From the NCBI RefSeq assembly GCF_004210375.1, contig NC_134834.1:14989857-15053856 (forward strand): a stretch of DNA of 64,000 nt, read 5' to 3'. The position numbers and the translations under genes are program-made. Of the stretch, positions 22,343 to 33,724 are shown piece after piece. The notes below the pieces were generated by a model. The model saw nothing but the letters and a program-made list of their open reading frames with translations, had not been told where the DNA came from and ran no database searches. Positions within the stretch are counted from its first letter, which is position 1. Every line of letters begins with the position of its first letter. The DNA is from Tachypleus tridentatus (taxonomy: Eukaryota > Arthropoda > Merostomata > Xiphosura > Limulidae).

Positions 22343-22970
22343 AAACACGTATATCAAGCTCACCAGAGTCGGCTTGACGCATTGGATGCTAACATCAAGC
22401 TCACCAGAGTCGGCTTGACGCATTGGATGCTAACATCAAGCTCACCAGAGTCGGCTTGACGCATTGGATGCTAACACGTATATCAAGCTCACCAGAGTCG
22501 GCTTGACGCATTGGATGCTAACACGTATATCAAGCTCACCAGAGACTGCTTGACGCATTGGATGCCCAAACGTATATCAAGCTCACCAGAGACTGCTTGA
22601 CGCATTGGATGCCAACACGTATATCAAGCTCACCAGAGTCGGCTTGACGCATTGGATGCTAACACGTATACCAAGCTCACCAGAGTCGGCTTGACGCATT
22701 GGATGCCAACACGTATATCAAGCTCACCAGAGACTGCTTGACGCATTGGATGCTAACACGTATATCAAGCTCACCAGAGACTGCTTGACGTATTGGATGT
22801 CAACACGTATATCAAGCTCACCAGAGTCAGCTTGACGCATTGGATGCCAACACGTATATCAAGCTCACCAGAGTCAGCTTGACGTATTGGATGCCAACAC
22901 GTATATCAAGCTCACCAGAGTCAGCTTGACGTATTGGATGCCAACACGTATATAAAGCTCATCAGAGTCT
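22343..22970. repeat. 47-bp minisatellite, 14 units
   Basis: TCAAGCTCACC anchors step by 47 from 22436 to 22953; the first two units (22354, 22395) are 41 bp, lacking CGTATA. Three variants of the core occur: GAGTCGGCTTGACGC, GAGACTGCTTGACGC and GAGTCAGCTTGACGT, clustered in that rough order. Confidence 0.96.
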
Positions 22971-23262
22971 GTTACAAACAACCACAAGCAAGAGAATACA
23001 GTGCTTCGGGTATCGCGCTGTTTAAAATAAGTGTCTAGATTTTCCCCATCCATGTGACAATACTGTCTACCGGGACCGTTTTTCTTCCTTCCTTCGTCTA
23101 TCAGACCTTGTAAAATGGTGTTATTTAGGCCTATTGCACCTACTTACAAGACTTGTATGTCCTAAACCTTTCCAGTGGCTTCTGGATTTTCTTTTCGGCC
23201 TGAATCTTTATTTTCTATTTACATTGGAATGTCTGTAGGAACCCACAGCGACATCTCTTCTC

Positions 23263-23420
23263 GAAGACCTTTTGCTTTCTGTATGTCTCTGGATCCAAAG
23301 TGCAGTCTTTTCATCCGAGAAGACCTTTTGCTTTCTGTATGTCTCTGGATCCAAAGTGCAGTCTTTTCATCCATATAGGAGAAGACCTTTTGCTTTCAGT
23401 ATGTCTCTGGATCCATATAG
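23263..23420. repeat. 56-62-bp tandem repeat, about 2.7 units
   Basis: GAAGACCTTTTGCTTTC starts at 23263, 23319 and 23381, followed by TATGTCTCTGGATCC. The third copy is 6 bp longer upstream (CATATAGGA). Confidence 0.9.
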
Positions 23421-23585
23421 GAGTTGTTCTGAGTAGATGAACCTTAATCTGTTTGAAAACGTTTCTTTTCACTCTTGCTAAGTTTTGGAATAGAATATCT
23501 TAACGTTCTGTCGTTACTACATAAAACTAGTAGATAGAACCTAGTTTCACCAAAGCGTCGTTTATCATATGCCTTCTGTATTATT

Positions 23586-24230
23586 GAACTATGACCTAAT
23601 TTCATAAAACCTTATGTGATTGGTCTTTTGTCTCTGTGTCATTGTCCTATGGCTTACTTTTACCAGCTTCTTTATGACTGATCTCTTGTGTTTGGGACAT
23701 TGAACTATGGCGTACTTTCACTAGCTTCTTTATGACTGGTCCCTTGAATTTAAAACATCGAATTATGGCCTACTTTCACTAGCTTCTTTATGACTGGTCC
23801 CTTGAATTTGAAACATCGAACTATGGCCTAATTTCACCAGATCCTTTATGAGTGGTCCCTTGTTTTTGGGGCAATGAACTATGGCCTACTTTTACTAGCT
23901 CCTTTATGACTGGTCTCTTGTGTTTGAGGCATTGAACTATGTCCTACTTTTGCCAGCTTCTTTATGACTGGTCCCTTGTGTTTGAGGTATTGAACTATGG
24001 CTTACTTTCACTAGCTTCTTTATGACTGGTCTCTTGAGTTTGAAACATTGAACTATGGCTTACTTTCATCAACTTCTGTATAAGTGGTCATTGAGTTTGG
24101 GACATTGAACTATGGCCTACTTTCACCAGCTTCTTTATGACTGGTCCCTTGTGTTTGGGACATTGAACTATGTCCTACATTAAACAACTATGGTTTCTTT
24201 TCCCTTGTTCCTGTATCGTCGAAATATGGT
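23586..24230. repeat. 58-bp degenerate minisatellite, about 11 units
   Basis: GAACTATGGCCTACTTTCAC-type units start near 23586, 23644, 23702, 23760, 23818, 23876, 23934, 23992, 24050, 24107 and 24165. Outer units are the most decayed. Confidence 0.93.
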
Positions 24231-24485
24231 TTAATTGTATACTTTCAACGAAGTTCACATGATTGGCTCTTTATTCGCATCTAATTATCATATTTGCTCC
24301 AAATTAACAATAAAATGTATACTTATACGTAAAACTGTAGGTAGAGCAACAAACATAGAAATGGACATTTAGAAAAGAAAATCCGGGTAGTGAGTATAAC
24401 ATTTGTTTTGTGAGATCTGAAAACCTTCCCTTCAAACAGAATGTTCTCAGTTACACATATTCATTTTCATAATATAATAAATAAT

Positions 24486-24773
24486 TGTTTGTTTGTTTTT
24501 TGAATTTCGTGCAAAGCTACTCGAGAGTTATCTGCGCTAGCTGTCCCTAATTTAGCAGTGTAAGACTAGAAGGAAGGCAGCTAGTCATCACCACCCACCG
24601 CCAACTCTTGGGCTACTCTTTTACCGACGAATAGTGGGATTGACCGTCACATTATAACGCCACCACTGCTGAAGGGCGCGAGCATGTTTGGTGCGACCGG
24701 GATTCGAACCCATGACCCTCGGATCACGAGTCGAATGCCTTAACCACCTGGCCGACCTGGTCAGGCCGGACCC
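24486..24773 (-). mobile_element. Full-length family A SINE
   Basis: AT-rich flanking repeats ATAATAAATAA at 24474-24484 and 24774-24784 fit an 11-bp target duplication. Head B box GGGATTCGAACCC. It faces the + copy at 24888. Confidence 0.88.
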
Positions 24774-24887
24774 ATAATAAATAAGCCAGAAGAATTATGT
24801 ATTATACCTCCAACTAAATAGGAAACTCTTCAGAAAATGCTTCTTTGATTATCTTTCTTCTACTTTAAGTTATCCGTTGGGGTAAAG

Positions 24888-25140
24888 CCCTGCATGGCCA
24901 GGTGAGTCGCGTGCTCGAACCCCGTCGCACCAAACATGCTCGCTCTTTCAGCCGTGGGGACGTTATAAAGTCACGGTTAATCCCACTATTCGTTGGTAAA
25001 AGAGTAGCCCAAGAGTTTGCGGTGGGTGGTGATGACTAGCTGCTTTCCCTCTACTCTTACACTGCTAAATTAGGGACGGCTAGCGCAGATAGCCCTCGAG
25101 TAGCTTTGCGCGAAGTTCAAAAACAAACAAACAAACAAAC
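24888..25140 (+). mobile_element. Family A SINE with internally deleted tRNA head
   Basis: The head jumps from GCATGGCCAGGTGAG to CGTGCTCGAACCCC, losing the anticodon arm; the body is complete. Likely imperfect target duplication: CCGTTGGGGTA upstream, CCATTGGAGTA downstream. Confidence 0.88.
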
Positions 25141-25370
25141 CATTGGAGTATCGAGCTGTGTTCTCCGCGTTAATCGAGCCCTGAATTCTAGGGTTAAATC
25201 TTGAACATCCATGCAGTATTGGAGTTAAGATGACTACAACTAGGTAAATCTTAATTTCCATAATTTAGAAAAAGAAACTACTCAAACAAATTCTACAAAA
25301 TGAGCGAACGACCGGTAGTACATATGACAATATCACGAATCCGCTGCAAAGTCTTGCGCGTAGTATTGTA

Positions 25371-25380
25371 GTGACGTCAC
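25371..25380. promoter_or_regulatory. Palindromic CRE-type motif
   Basis: GTGACGTCAC. Consensus for CREB/ATF-type factors; use here is unproven. Confidence 0.3.
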
Positions 25381-25593
25381 ATCAGAGGCTCCACCTTTAC
25401 CATACGTAGTATGAAACGAACGCCCCACGTGTTAATGCCTGCAGAACAAGGTTGTCCTCTTGACTGTGTGTGCGTGCGTGCGTTTGGGCTTGTGGTTTAT
25501 AATTTTCATGCACTACAACTGATTTTTCTTTTTTGGATCGAACACTGATTGAGAGGGTTTATTGGAATTCATTTATCAGTAATATCTTCCCAG

Positions 25594-25659
25594 TTCTCTT
25601 CGGATATTTTCTATCCATCTAGGAATGAGAACCGCGACGTGGATAGAACAGTATTGAGG
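25594..25659 (+). CDS. Candidate 66-nt exon, product unknown
   Basis: Acceptor TATCTTCCCAG and donor GTGAGT frame 22 codons (FSSDIFYPSRNENRDVDRTV, LR), phase 0 at both ends, inside a longer open frame (25549-25776). I do not recognise the peptide and find no partner exon. Confidence 0.18.
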
Positions 25660-26843
25660 GTGAGTGTTTTGATGTCATTGACCTTGTATGGTACTAGTCG
25701 CTATCATTTTGTAGTATGGATTAAAAATAATGTAAATAGAGTTTTGGGGCCTAACGAATCTCACTGTTGGGATTAAAGTCGAGCTCTTCACTGGGATGTT
25801 CAACCATTAGAAAAAACAAAAGTCTTGAGTCTCTGAGTGAGTTTTCTATCTTTAGCTGTACTTGTTTTTATTAGTAAGATACGGGAACCTGATATTATAG
25901 GTGGCTCTGCTTTTTCCATGATAAATTTTTATTAGAATTCTTCTATTTACTTTTTTAAACATAGCATACTAACTTTTCCAGTTGCTTATCTTACTTGAGT
26001 AAATGTGGAAGCTCGGAATTCAAAAGACAAGCGCCTTTATTAGTAATAATATCCTATGTATAACGTAGTAAGACATGTGAGTGACTGTATAAACATTGAC
26101 CATTTCACCGACTGTTATGTTTCGAGCTGTTTAAAACCGTTGTTATTGATGAAGATAGCCCTGACAAACCTAGGCTTACGTTGGTTGATTCAACACTTTG
26201 TGTTTTCGTGGTTTTTCTTAAGGTATTTTTGTTACCACGTCCTATTTTTAGGTTTTCTTACGTAGAAATGTAACGCAAACTTTACAAGTTCGAGAAAGTT
26301 AAGTGCGTAACACCTGAAATGATAAGTGGTTAGATGACTTTTGAGTACTACCATAGAGGTCATCGAACCCTTTCCCTAACTTAAATCGGCGTAACAGTTG
26401 TTCCTGGAGGTAACTTAGAGTATACCTGGTCTGTAGTACAAAAAATAATTGACCAAGTGTTCTTTGGTGACTTTGAGATAATGACCAGTAGCCACCAATC
26501 GCAGAGCATGTTTTCAACCCGTGACATGTACCCAGAAATCACTCTTAAATTACCGAAGCAAGTATGTAACTTATGAGGAATTGTCAAGTTCATAACGAAG
26601 AACAGCGAATACAGTAATAAAATCTAGAAACACGCAAATGATATGCACGTGAAAGTTCATTATATATTCATAAAACTAATTTTCCGGGACGTTTTCCTTG
26701 TTTTCATTACTGCCGTAATTAAATTGTATTAGTAGCAGCAAAACCTGCAATTGGCTAGAAATTCAAGCTATTTGTATAAACGTTATTTAGAATTTACTGA
26801 AGGAAATTACTAAGATGTATGATGTATAATTCAGTCGTAAGCT

Positions 26844-26844
<1 letters not shown>
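25660..26844. other. No gene recognised
   Basis: SINE-free stretch. Open frames of about 70 codons at 26056-26265 and 26299-26593 on both strands overlap each other and look like chance. Confidence 0.5.

Positions 26845-26876
<32 letters not shown>
26845..26876. repeat. (AC)16 microsatellite
   Basis: Uninterrupted dinucleotide run. Confidence 0.95.
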
Positions 26877-26877
<1 letters not shown>

Positions 26878-27555
26878 TTTATTTTGTTTTTAATATCGGG
26901 TATTCTTGGCTGGAACTGTATACAGCAAGGCCAACTGGTGAGTGAATATTACAATTCTCTGTAATTTTAACCGATAATTTTGCAGTAATGTAAAATATAA
27001 GTACTATTTCAACGTGTTTTGTGTGTGTAAGGCAGAATGTTGGGGATAATTCATCAAAGTTTCTTTCGTTCTATTGGCGACATTTCAAGCCATAAACAAA
27101 CCCGTCAATTAACGACAGTCTTCTGTAAAGACGGAAACAGAATAAAAGACATGTGAGAGAAATAATAAAAATACACGAGATTAAAGCCACGTGAGCATGA
27201 GAGTGTAATAAACCTAGCGGGGTGGGGGTGGGGTAAAACTGGTAGGTTTTTGATAGAAATAAATATATGTAAGTCAAATTGTGATTAAGAAAAGATAAAA
27301 CATAAACACACGTGTCGTACGTACAATTTAAACATTCTTGTGTTAGAATAAATAATTAACGTAACAAAAGTCGAAACGTCAGCTCTTATCGGTACCAATC
27401 TTTGTTTTTTTGTTTTTTTTTTCGACTCTAATTCTTTGATTGCCCTGGGTGAAATAATTACGTTAAAACGTTCACTTGAGTCACTAACTTCGTTGAAAGG
27501 CCAAGCTAAGGGCTTACCCTGTCTTTAATTGAAACGCTACGTATATTTTCTTGCG
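26877..27555. other. No gene recognised
   Basis: Contains a G-run (GGGGTGGGGGTGGGG, near 27219-27233) and T-runs near 27410, nothing codable. Confidence 0.5.
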
Positions 27556-27800
27556 GTCCGGCATGGCCAAGTGGGTTAAGGCGTTGGACTCGTAATCGAA
27601 TCCCCGTCGAACCAAACATGCTCGCCCTTTCAGCCGTGGCGGCGTTGTAATGTTACGGTTAATCCCACTATTCGCTGCTAAAAGAGTAGCTCGAGAGTTG
27701 ATGACTTGCTTTCTTCCCTCTAGTCTTACGCTGCAAAATTAGGGACGGCTAGCGCAGATAGCCCTCGAGAAGCTTTGCGTGAAATTCCAAAACAAACAAA
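27556..27800 (+). mobile_element. Family A SINE lacking the B box
   Basis: The head reads GGACTCGTAATCGAATCCCC, so about 17 bases including most of the B box are deleted between two TCG-type motifs. Body and tail are normal. Confidence 0.88.
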
Positions 27801-28094
27801 ACGCAAACGAAGTTGGCAGGGGTTTAGTTTAGAGAGAGACAAGTCTGAAGAATTCTCTCCCCAGTAGGGGTGGTCAAGAACCTTGTGGTTCCTCTTCGTA
27901 CCCTCCCATGAAAGATTATTTAGCTGTGCTTAGAAATTTTGTCTGAATTTAACTTGTTTAAGGTGATGAAGTGTGGTTGGACATTATAAAAATGACGGGT
28001 GAGAAAAACAAACGTTTTCTTGCATAAAGATTTTGTTCTGCAGGTTTTTCCCAAAGTTATTCGGAAACTGTCTGCACAAGCTGACCTTAGATTT

Positions 28095-28563
28095 AAAAGT
28101 AGTGGGTGTACAGATGAAAGTCAGATGGTGAACACCATCCTTTGGACCACTCTTTTCTAATGAAGAGTACGATTGGCCGGGCCCGGCATGGCCAAGCATG
28201 TTAAGGCGTGCGACTCGTAATCTGAGGGTCGCGGGTTCGCAATCCCGGCGCGCCAAACATGCTCGCCCTTTCAGCCGTGGGAGCGTTATAATGTTACGAT
28301 AAATCCCACTATTCGTTGGTAAAAGAGGAGCCCAAGAGTTGGCGGTGGGTGGTGATGACTAGCTGCCTTCTCTCAGGTCTTACACTGCTAAATTAGGGAC
28401 GGCTAGCACAGATAGCCCTCGTGTAGCTTTGTGCGAAATTCAAAAGAAACAAATACGATTGGCCGTCGCATTGTTTCCACTGAGGAAATGGTGGCCATGT
28501 TGTCGATCCCATTTTACAAATCTAATCGCGATCCCTAACCACCAGGTCATGCTTGGTCCATAT
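28095..28563 (-). mobile_element. Older family A SINE split by a younger one
   Basis: Left part to 28179 (GACCACTCTTTTCTAATGAAG), right part from 28454 (GGCCGTCGCATTG through AACCACCAGGTCATGC). Joining them across the insertion restores the usual antisense order. Confidence 0.75.
28180..28453 (+). mobile_element. Younger family A SINE with perfect 12-bp target duplication
   Basis: TACGATTGGCCG at 28168-28179 and 28454-28465. Full-length head (GCCCGGCATGGCC), tail CAAAAGAAACAAA. Confidence 0.95.
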
Positions 28564-28611
28564 TGAGGTTATTTGAGGCAACAAACCGCTGTGAAGTACT
28601 TATATCAAATC

Positions 28612-28690
28612 TACACAATGGACTTGCTGTGCTCTCCCCGCCACGGGGATCGAAACCTGATTTCTATCGCTGTGCCACCGAGGAGCATTT
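28612..28690 (-). mobile_element. Family C SINE, head part
   Basis: Antisense: TGCTGTGCTCTCCCCGCC, GGGATCGAAACCTGATTTC, TCGCTGTGCCACCGAGGAGC. Confidence 0.65.
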
Positions 28691-29539
28691 TATGAAATAT
28701 CTATTTTTGCTAAATTACACAAGAAACTCAACACAGTTTAATTATAACGTAACGCTGTTAACCATTCTAATTAACCATCGCCCTTCTAATTAATTACCTG
28801 AACAACCTTTATTGCATAACACCGGGAATGTAATTATATTTTACGCGTTATTCGTGTCTAATTTCGAATACTAATGTCAGAATAATCTATAGAAAGTTGA
28901 ATCTGGGACGAATAGCTGGCATGGTCTCAGTACGTGGTGTATGTATCGGTGAGGTATATGGCTGATGTACAAACCGTCAAGGATTTTTATACCCTTAAGA
29001 ATCATTGTTAATGTTCTACGAAGAAGATTCGTAAAATAGCTGAGTAACAAAATAATCCAGAAACAAATTGTTCCATTCCCAAAAGTAATTTGAACTTTAG
29101 TTTTTAAAGTATTTTCTAACAGCGAATTCTAACAGTGCCTCAAGGTTGTTAAAATAACTCGGATCTTGAGAAACAAAAGTGATTCGATAACAAATTATAG
29201 AACAGGTTATCAGTGAATATAATCTTGAACATTCGACACCTGCTATGTCTTGGTTGATTTTAATGTTTAACACTATTACTGTGAATATGATTCTTTTCAA
29301 CAATAATATTATAAAACTGTGTTGTTTTCCATCGCTTCGAGTGTCGTTTCAAGTTAATTTATAATTAATAAATGACGTATAGAAAACTGAATCCGCAAAT
29401 CAAAACTCTAGAAACGCATATTGTGTTTAATTTTTGATGTTCGGTGTTTCTTGTGACTTGTATTAAAAGCTCAGTAACAAGTGTGAACGGTGTTTATTGT
29501 GAAATATAAAGATACTTAAGGGACTATATGTGTTTTGTA
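28691..29539. other. No gene recognised
   Basis: AT-rich, unique-looking. Confidence 0.5.
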
Positions 29540-29772
29540 TAGCCAGGTAGTTAGGACGTTCGGCTCGCAATCTGAGGGTCACGGGTTCGAATCCCCGTCG
29601 CACCAAACATACTCGCCCTTTCAGCCGTGAGGGCGTTAAAAAATGTTGGTCAGTCTCGGTATTCGTTGTTAAAAGCGCTGCCCCTGGAGTAGGTGGTGGG
29701 TGGTGATGACTAGCTGTCTTCTCTCTAGCCTTACACTGCTAAATTAGGGACGTGAATTTCAAACCAAACTGC
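29540..29772 (+). mobile_element. Family A SINE with a deletion near the 3' end
   Basis: The head is intact (GGTTCGAATCC). After AAATTAGGGACG it jumps to TGAATTTCAAACCAAAC, losing the AGATAGCCC core. Confidence 0.85.
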
Positions 29773-29888
29773 CCCACCCCATAATAAAGTTATTATTTAT
29801 TTCATTAATATAATGGAATCCGACCTACATTTAAGATTTCCTGAGAATTCACGGTTTGAACCGAGACAAAAGACGTCTGACTTTGTTT

Positions 29889-29999
29889 CCCGCTGGTTCA
29901 ACGGTAAGTCTACAAATTTACAACGCTAAAATTCAGGTTTCGATTCCCCCTAGGTAGACTCAGCAGATAGTCCGATATGGCTTTGCTATAACACACACA
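29889..29999 (+). mobile_element. Family B SINE
   Basis: CCCGCTGGTTCAACGGTAAG head, GGTTTCGATTCCCCC, CTCAGCAGATAGTCCGATAT, tail GCTATAACACACACA. Confidence 0.75.
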
Positions 30000-30324
30000 T
30001 CTGGCGACTTTATATGAGTAATTTTTTTTTCGTTATTTATCGGAATTATACAGGTATTTTGAAAGTTTTAATGCGTGTCAGAGGTCATAGGTAGTGAGTA
30101 TGTAAGCTCAGAAGATACAAACAATGCAGAAAGTTCTAATAAACAAAACGCTATTAATGTCGTATTGGAGAACATTGGCTACTCTTCTGTAGTTCGAAAG
30201 TTTAACATTTTTGTTTGTATTTTGTAATTTCATTTTATTATTTCCTTTGGAATACGTTACAGCGTTTTATTGTGTGTGTTTTTTTGTTTTTTTTTGTCGT
30301 TGCTAAGTAACGATTAAATGTTTG

Positions 30325-30405
30325 TTATAGCGCAAAGATACACGATGCGCTATGTCTACCAAAAAGAATTGGACCCCGATTGTAGCTTTGCGGTTTCGTA
30401 AACTT
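30325..30405 (-). mobile_element. Decayed family B or C SINE
   Basis: GTTATAGCGCAAAGATACAC, AAAGAATTGGACCCCG; order fits an antisense relic but the copy is poor. Confidence 0.35.
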
Positions 30406-30487
30406 AAGCTGTTCTCCTAGGAAACGACGATTAGCTGAAAATGTTAGAATATTATCTCCATTGTGCTTTACTTATGTGCTTAGTCCA

Positions 30488-30605
30488 CACACTCCCAGTA
30501 GCTCAGAGGTAGGTTGCTAAAATTCAGGTTTCGATACCCGTGATGGAAAGAGTACAGACAGCTCATTGTGTGTCTCCGTTTTTAGCATCAACTAATTCAC
30601 TGCCT
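30488..30605 (+). mobile_element. Family C SINE
   Basis: CTCCCAGTAGCTCAGAGGTA, GGTTTCGATACCCGTGATGG, GAGTACAGACAGCTCATTG. Confidence 0.7.
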
Positions 30606-30627
30606 GCTACTCCACCTCTCATCCAGC

Positions 30628-30730
30628 TGCTCAGCGTAGTCCGATAGCTTATAACGCTAAATACCGGGTTTCAATACCCGTGGTTGGCATAGCACAGACA
30701 ACCTACTCTGCAGATTTGTATTCAACTATA
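30628..30730 (+). mobile_element. Family C SINE, tandem with the previous one
   Basis: AACGCTAAATACCGGGTTTC, ATACCCGTGGTTGGCATAGC, ACAGACAACCTACTCTGCAG. Same orientation, about 20 bp after the previous copy. Confidence 0.65.
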
Positions 30731-31196
30731 ATCACCCAAAATTCACTTCATCTTCCTGTCCATAATCTGTGTCGTGATAACGAAATAGGATCTGTCATTT
30801 TTCTGGACTTGTCTTGAAGAATTTGTTGTATCGAGGTACGATACCAGCTGCAGGAAATATTACATACATACTTAGTGATTTGTGCGATTGGGCAGTGGAT
30901 TCGAGAGTTCATTGATCGCCACAAGTTTGCCGGAAAAAAAAAACATCCACTGTGCTTTCGGACCTTTGAGTGCGTTGTAGGTGTGACAGTGAAGTCTCAT
31001 AATTCAAGCCAAGAGTTGGCGTTAGTGCTTTTTATTAGTGCTTTTCTTTTTCTCTAGTTTATCAGTTTAAATTTGTGGACTGCCTTGTGCTACCAGCTCT
31101 TTGTGTGAAAATTTGAAAACAAACAGGTGTACGTTTCAGTTTCAGTGTGACCACGTGACGATATATGGTTAGTAGTAGTTTAAACTAAAATGTTTG
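30731..31196. other. No gene recognised
   Basis: A 60-codon frame at 30875-31057 has no family resemblance. Confidence 0.5.
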
Positions 31197-31597
31197 AGGT
31201 CAAACTGTTTAATCCTTACTGTAACAACACTTCTTTAAATACAGGACTTCTAGAATAATACGAATACAAAATAAATTAATCATAGATACCAACATATATA
31301 AGTCTACCTGTCTTAGGCCTAACTTCAGTTAAGCCTTTATTACTTACGACTTATATTCAATAAAGACGTAAGTTAACACTATAACTTGTGCTTTTTTTTA
31401 TTATTTTGTTTTGAAGTCAAGCAAAAAGCTAAACAATGAGTTGTCTGTGCTGTACCCCCACGGGATCAAAACCCAGCTTCTAGCATTGTAATTCGAAACA
31501 TACTGTTGTGCCACCGGGAATCATTTAGTTTGGTTCTAACTAAGCCTCACCGTACTTAATACAATTAATAAATAAACTTGTGTTGTTACTCTACGAG
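31197..31597. repeat. Dispersed repeat E, copy 2, interrupted by a SINE
   Basis: Matches 9306-9580 in order: AGGTCAAA, TTTAAATACAGGACTT, TTAGGCCTAAC, AGTTAAGCCTTTATTA, ACACTATAACTTG, then after the insertion AATAAATAAACTTG. The interruption at 31418-31525 is family C. Confidence 0.75.
31418..31525 (-). mobile_element. Family C SINE inside repeat E
   Basis: AAGCTAAACAATGAGTTGTC, GGGATCAAAACCCAGC, TTCTAGCATTGTAATTCG, GTTGTGCCACCGGGA. Absent from the other E copy. Confidence 0.7.
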
Positions 31598-31654
31598 TTA
31601 ACGTTAGACTTTGTTTTTCAATCACTGACAATCCGTTGAAATATTGTTTATTAA

Positions 31655-31920
31655 CGCCAGGTGGTGAGGGACGCTCGACTCGTAATCTGAGAGTCGCGGG
31701 TTTAAATCCCTGTCGCACCAAACACGCTCTCCCTTTCAGCCGTGGGCGCGTTATAAGGTGACGGTCAATCCCACTATTCGTTGGTAAAAGAGTAGCCCAA
31801 GAGTTGATGGTGGGTGGTGATGACTAGCTGCCTTCCCTCTAGTCTTACACTGCTAAATTAGGGACGATTAGCGCAGATAGCCCTCGTGTAGCTTTGCGCG
31901 AAATTCAAAAACAAACAAAC
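31655..31920 (+). mobile_element. Family A SINE, 5' end slightly short
   Basis: Begins in the A box region (GCCAGGTGGTGAGGGACG). B box GGTTTAAATCC is mutated. Good AAAC tail. Confidence 0.9.
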
Positions 31921-32159
31921 ACACATTTAGATAATACAATTTCAACCTTAATATGTAAGCTGTAAAGGTTTAAATTAACGTATGAATGATTCAGAATACG
32001 GCATGCTGGGAAGTGTGACTAAGATGTTTACTTTGTAAGCCACTTTTTTATACGGCATTACATAAACATGTACAAGTTGCTGCTGCTACAAATGTTTAAA
32101 CTTGTGCACGTTACTGGTCATACGACTGTTCTTGTTGATTTGATTTCTGGAATTTTTAC

Positions 32160-32385
32160 GCGAAACTACATAAAGGCTGTTTTCGCATAAGTGCTCTTAA
32201 CTGATAAACTAGAGGGAAAACAGCTTAGCAACACCACAATACGCCACCTGTTTGACTCGAGTAACGAGATTTGACTGTTACTCTTACAACACAGTCGCAG
32301 CTCTGAAGTGCGGAACGCGTTTTTGCGGGTAGCGAGACGCGAACCATAAATCGTAGGATTCACTTCCTCGGCCCCGATATAAGTT
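32160..32385 (-). mobile_element. Family D SINE-like repeat
   Basis: Antisense of the 20700 copy: TTTGACTGTTACTCTTACAA, CGAAGCG-type and GCGAACC remains of a head near 32330. Confidence 0.4.
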
Positions 32386-32710
32386 ATTATTAACATATCG
32401 GTTCGTCACGCGGTCATTGGAACTTACACAACTGGCTATGAGACCTGTTTACTTGTATACATATTCATTGGGTACTTTTCTTTCACACGTTACAAGCCCT
32501 GTAAAATTAGAACAAAGGAGTTTTATTATTTTACTTTAAGAAAAGCAATTGAGTTTCGTGCACCAATAAATAAATAAACGTAAAGATAAATAATCATGTA
32601 TAGAGAGAACTAGAGGGAGAAGAGAGCGGATAATACAAACAAGAGAGAAGCGTGAGTTTAACATGAGAGATACCAGAAAAATTTAATCTTTCATAAAGTC
32701 ATGAAAGATA

Positions 32711-33245
32711 AGTGTGTTTGTTTGTTTGTTTTTGAATTTTGCACAAAGCTACTCGAGGACTATCTCCGCTAGCCGTCCCTAATTTTGCAGTATAAGACTA
32801 GAGGGAAGGCAGCTAGTCATCACCACCCCCTCCCAACTCTTGAGCTACTCTTTTACCAACGAATAGTGGGATTGACCGTAAAATTATAACACCCCCACGA
32901 CTGAGAGAATGTTTGGTGTGACGGGGATTCGAACCTGCGACCCTCGGGTTACGAGTCGAACGCCTTAACCCACCTGGCCATGCCAGGGCCCGTATGAAGG
33001 GATATTAGACTTCTATCACCGGTAACTTCTGGTTTTTGGTTTGGTTTGTTTTGAATTTTGCGCAAAGCAACTCGACGACTATCTCCGCTAGCCGTCCCTA
33101 ATTTAGCAGTGTAAGACTAGAGAGAAGGCAGCTAGTCATCACCACGAACCGCCAATTCTTGGGCTACTCTTTTACCAACGATTAGTGGGATTGACTGTCA
33201 CATTATAACGCCCCACGGCTGAAAAGGCGAGCATGTTTGGTGTGA
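32711..33245 (-). mobile_element. Tandem family A dimer with linker, copy 1
   Basis: Monomer 1 (32711-32990) is complete, with head end GGCCATGCCAGGG. A linker of about 46 bp follows (GTATGAAGGGATATTAGACT, TCTATCACCGGTAAC). Monomer 2 (33037-33245) has the same orientation and no tRNA head. The same arrangement and linker occur at 50138-50655. Confidence 0.85.
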
Positions 33246-33465
33246 TGTGAAGCTGAGGGTCGCGGGTTAGAATAAGCCTTAAGTTCTGATATTACTAAAA
33301 TATATTTAAGAACTGAAGAGGCTTATTTTATATGGCAAAATATAGGTGATGTTTCAAATCAAAACAGAAGAAAGGTAAGACTTGAATCAGCATAGGAGAT
33401 GTAGGTTAGCCCTAAATCCACATTCTGATCTAAAATATAAAATACATGTCTTTCAATGGCACGTC

Positions 33466-33555
33466 TGAAATGCCTGTAACTCTAAAAATTTAGGTTTGAT
33501 ACACGTGTCGGACCAAGCACAATACAGTTTTCTGCGCCTCAACACAAACTAACAA
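33466..33555 (+). mobile_element. Decayed family C SINE
   Basis: CTCTAAAAATTTAGGTTTGA, TACACGTGTCGGACCAAGCA, tail ACACAAACTAACAAAC. Confidence 0.5.
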
Positions 33556-33724
33556 ACAAAAATGTTTAATATGTTACATATTCATAGCTGTAAATGTAGT
33601 TGCTCGAATTTATGGGACACTAAGTGGAATTAGGTTCCCACTGTTAAAATATATATATTTTTTTCCTCGCTGACAGGGGGGTAACGCTTGGGGTGGGGCT
33701 GTCTTCACTGTATTTTTATTTTGC

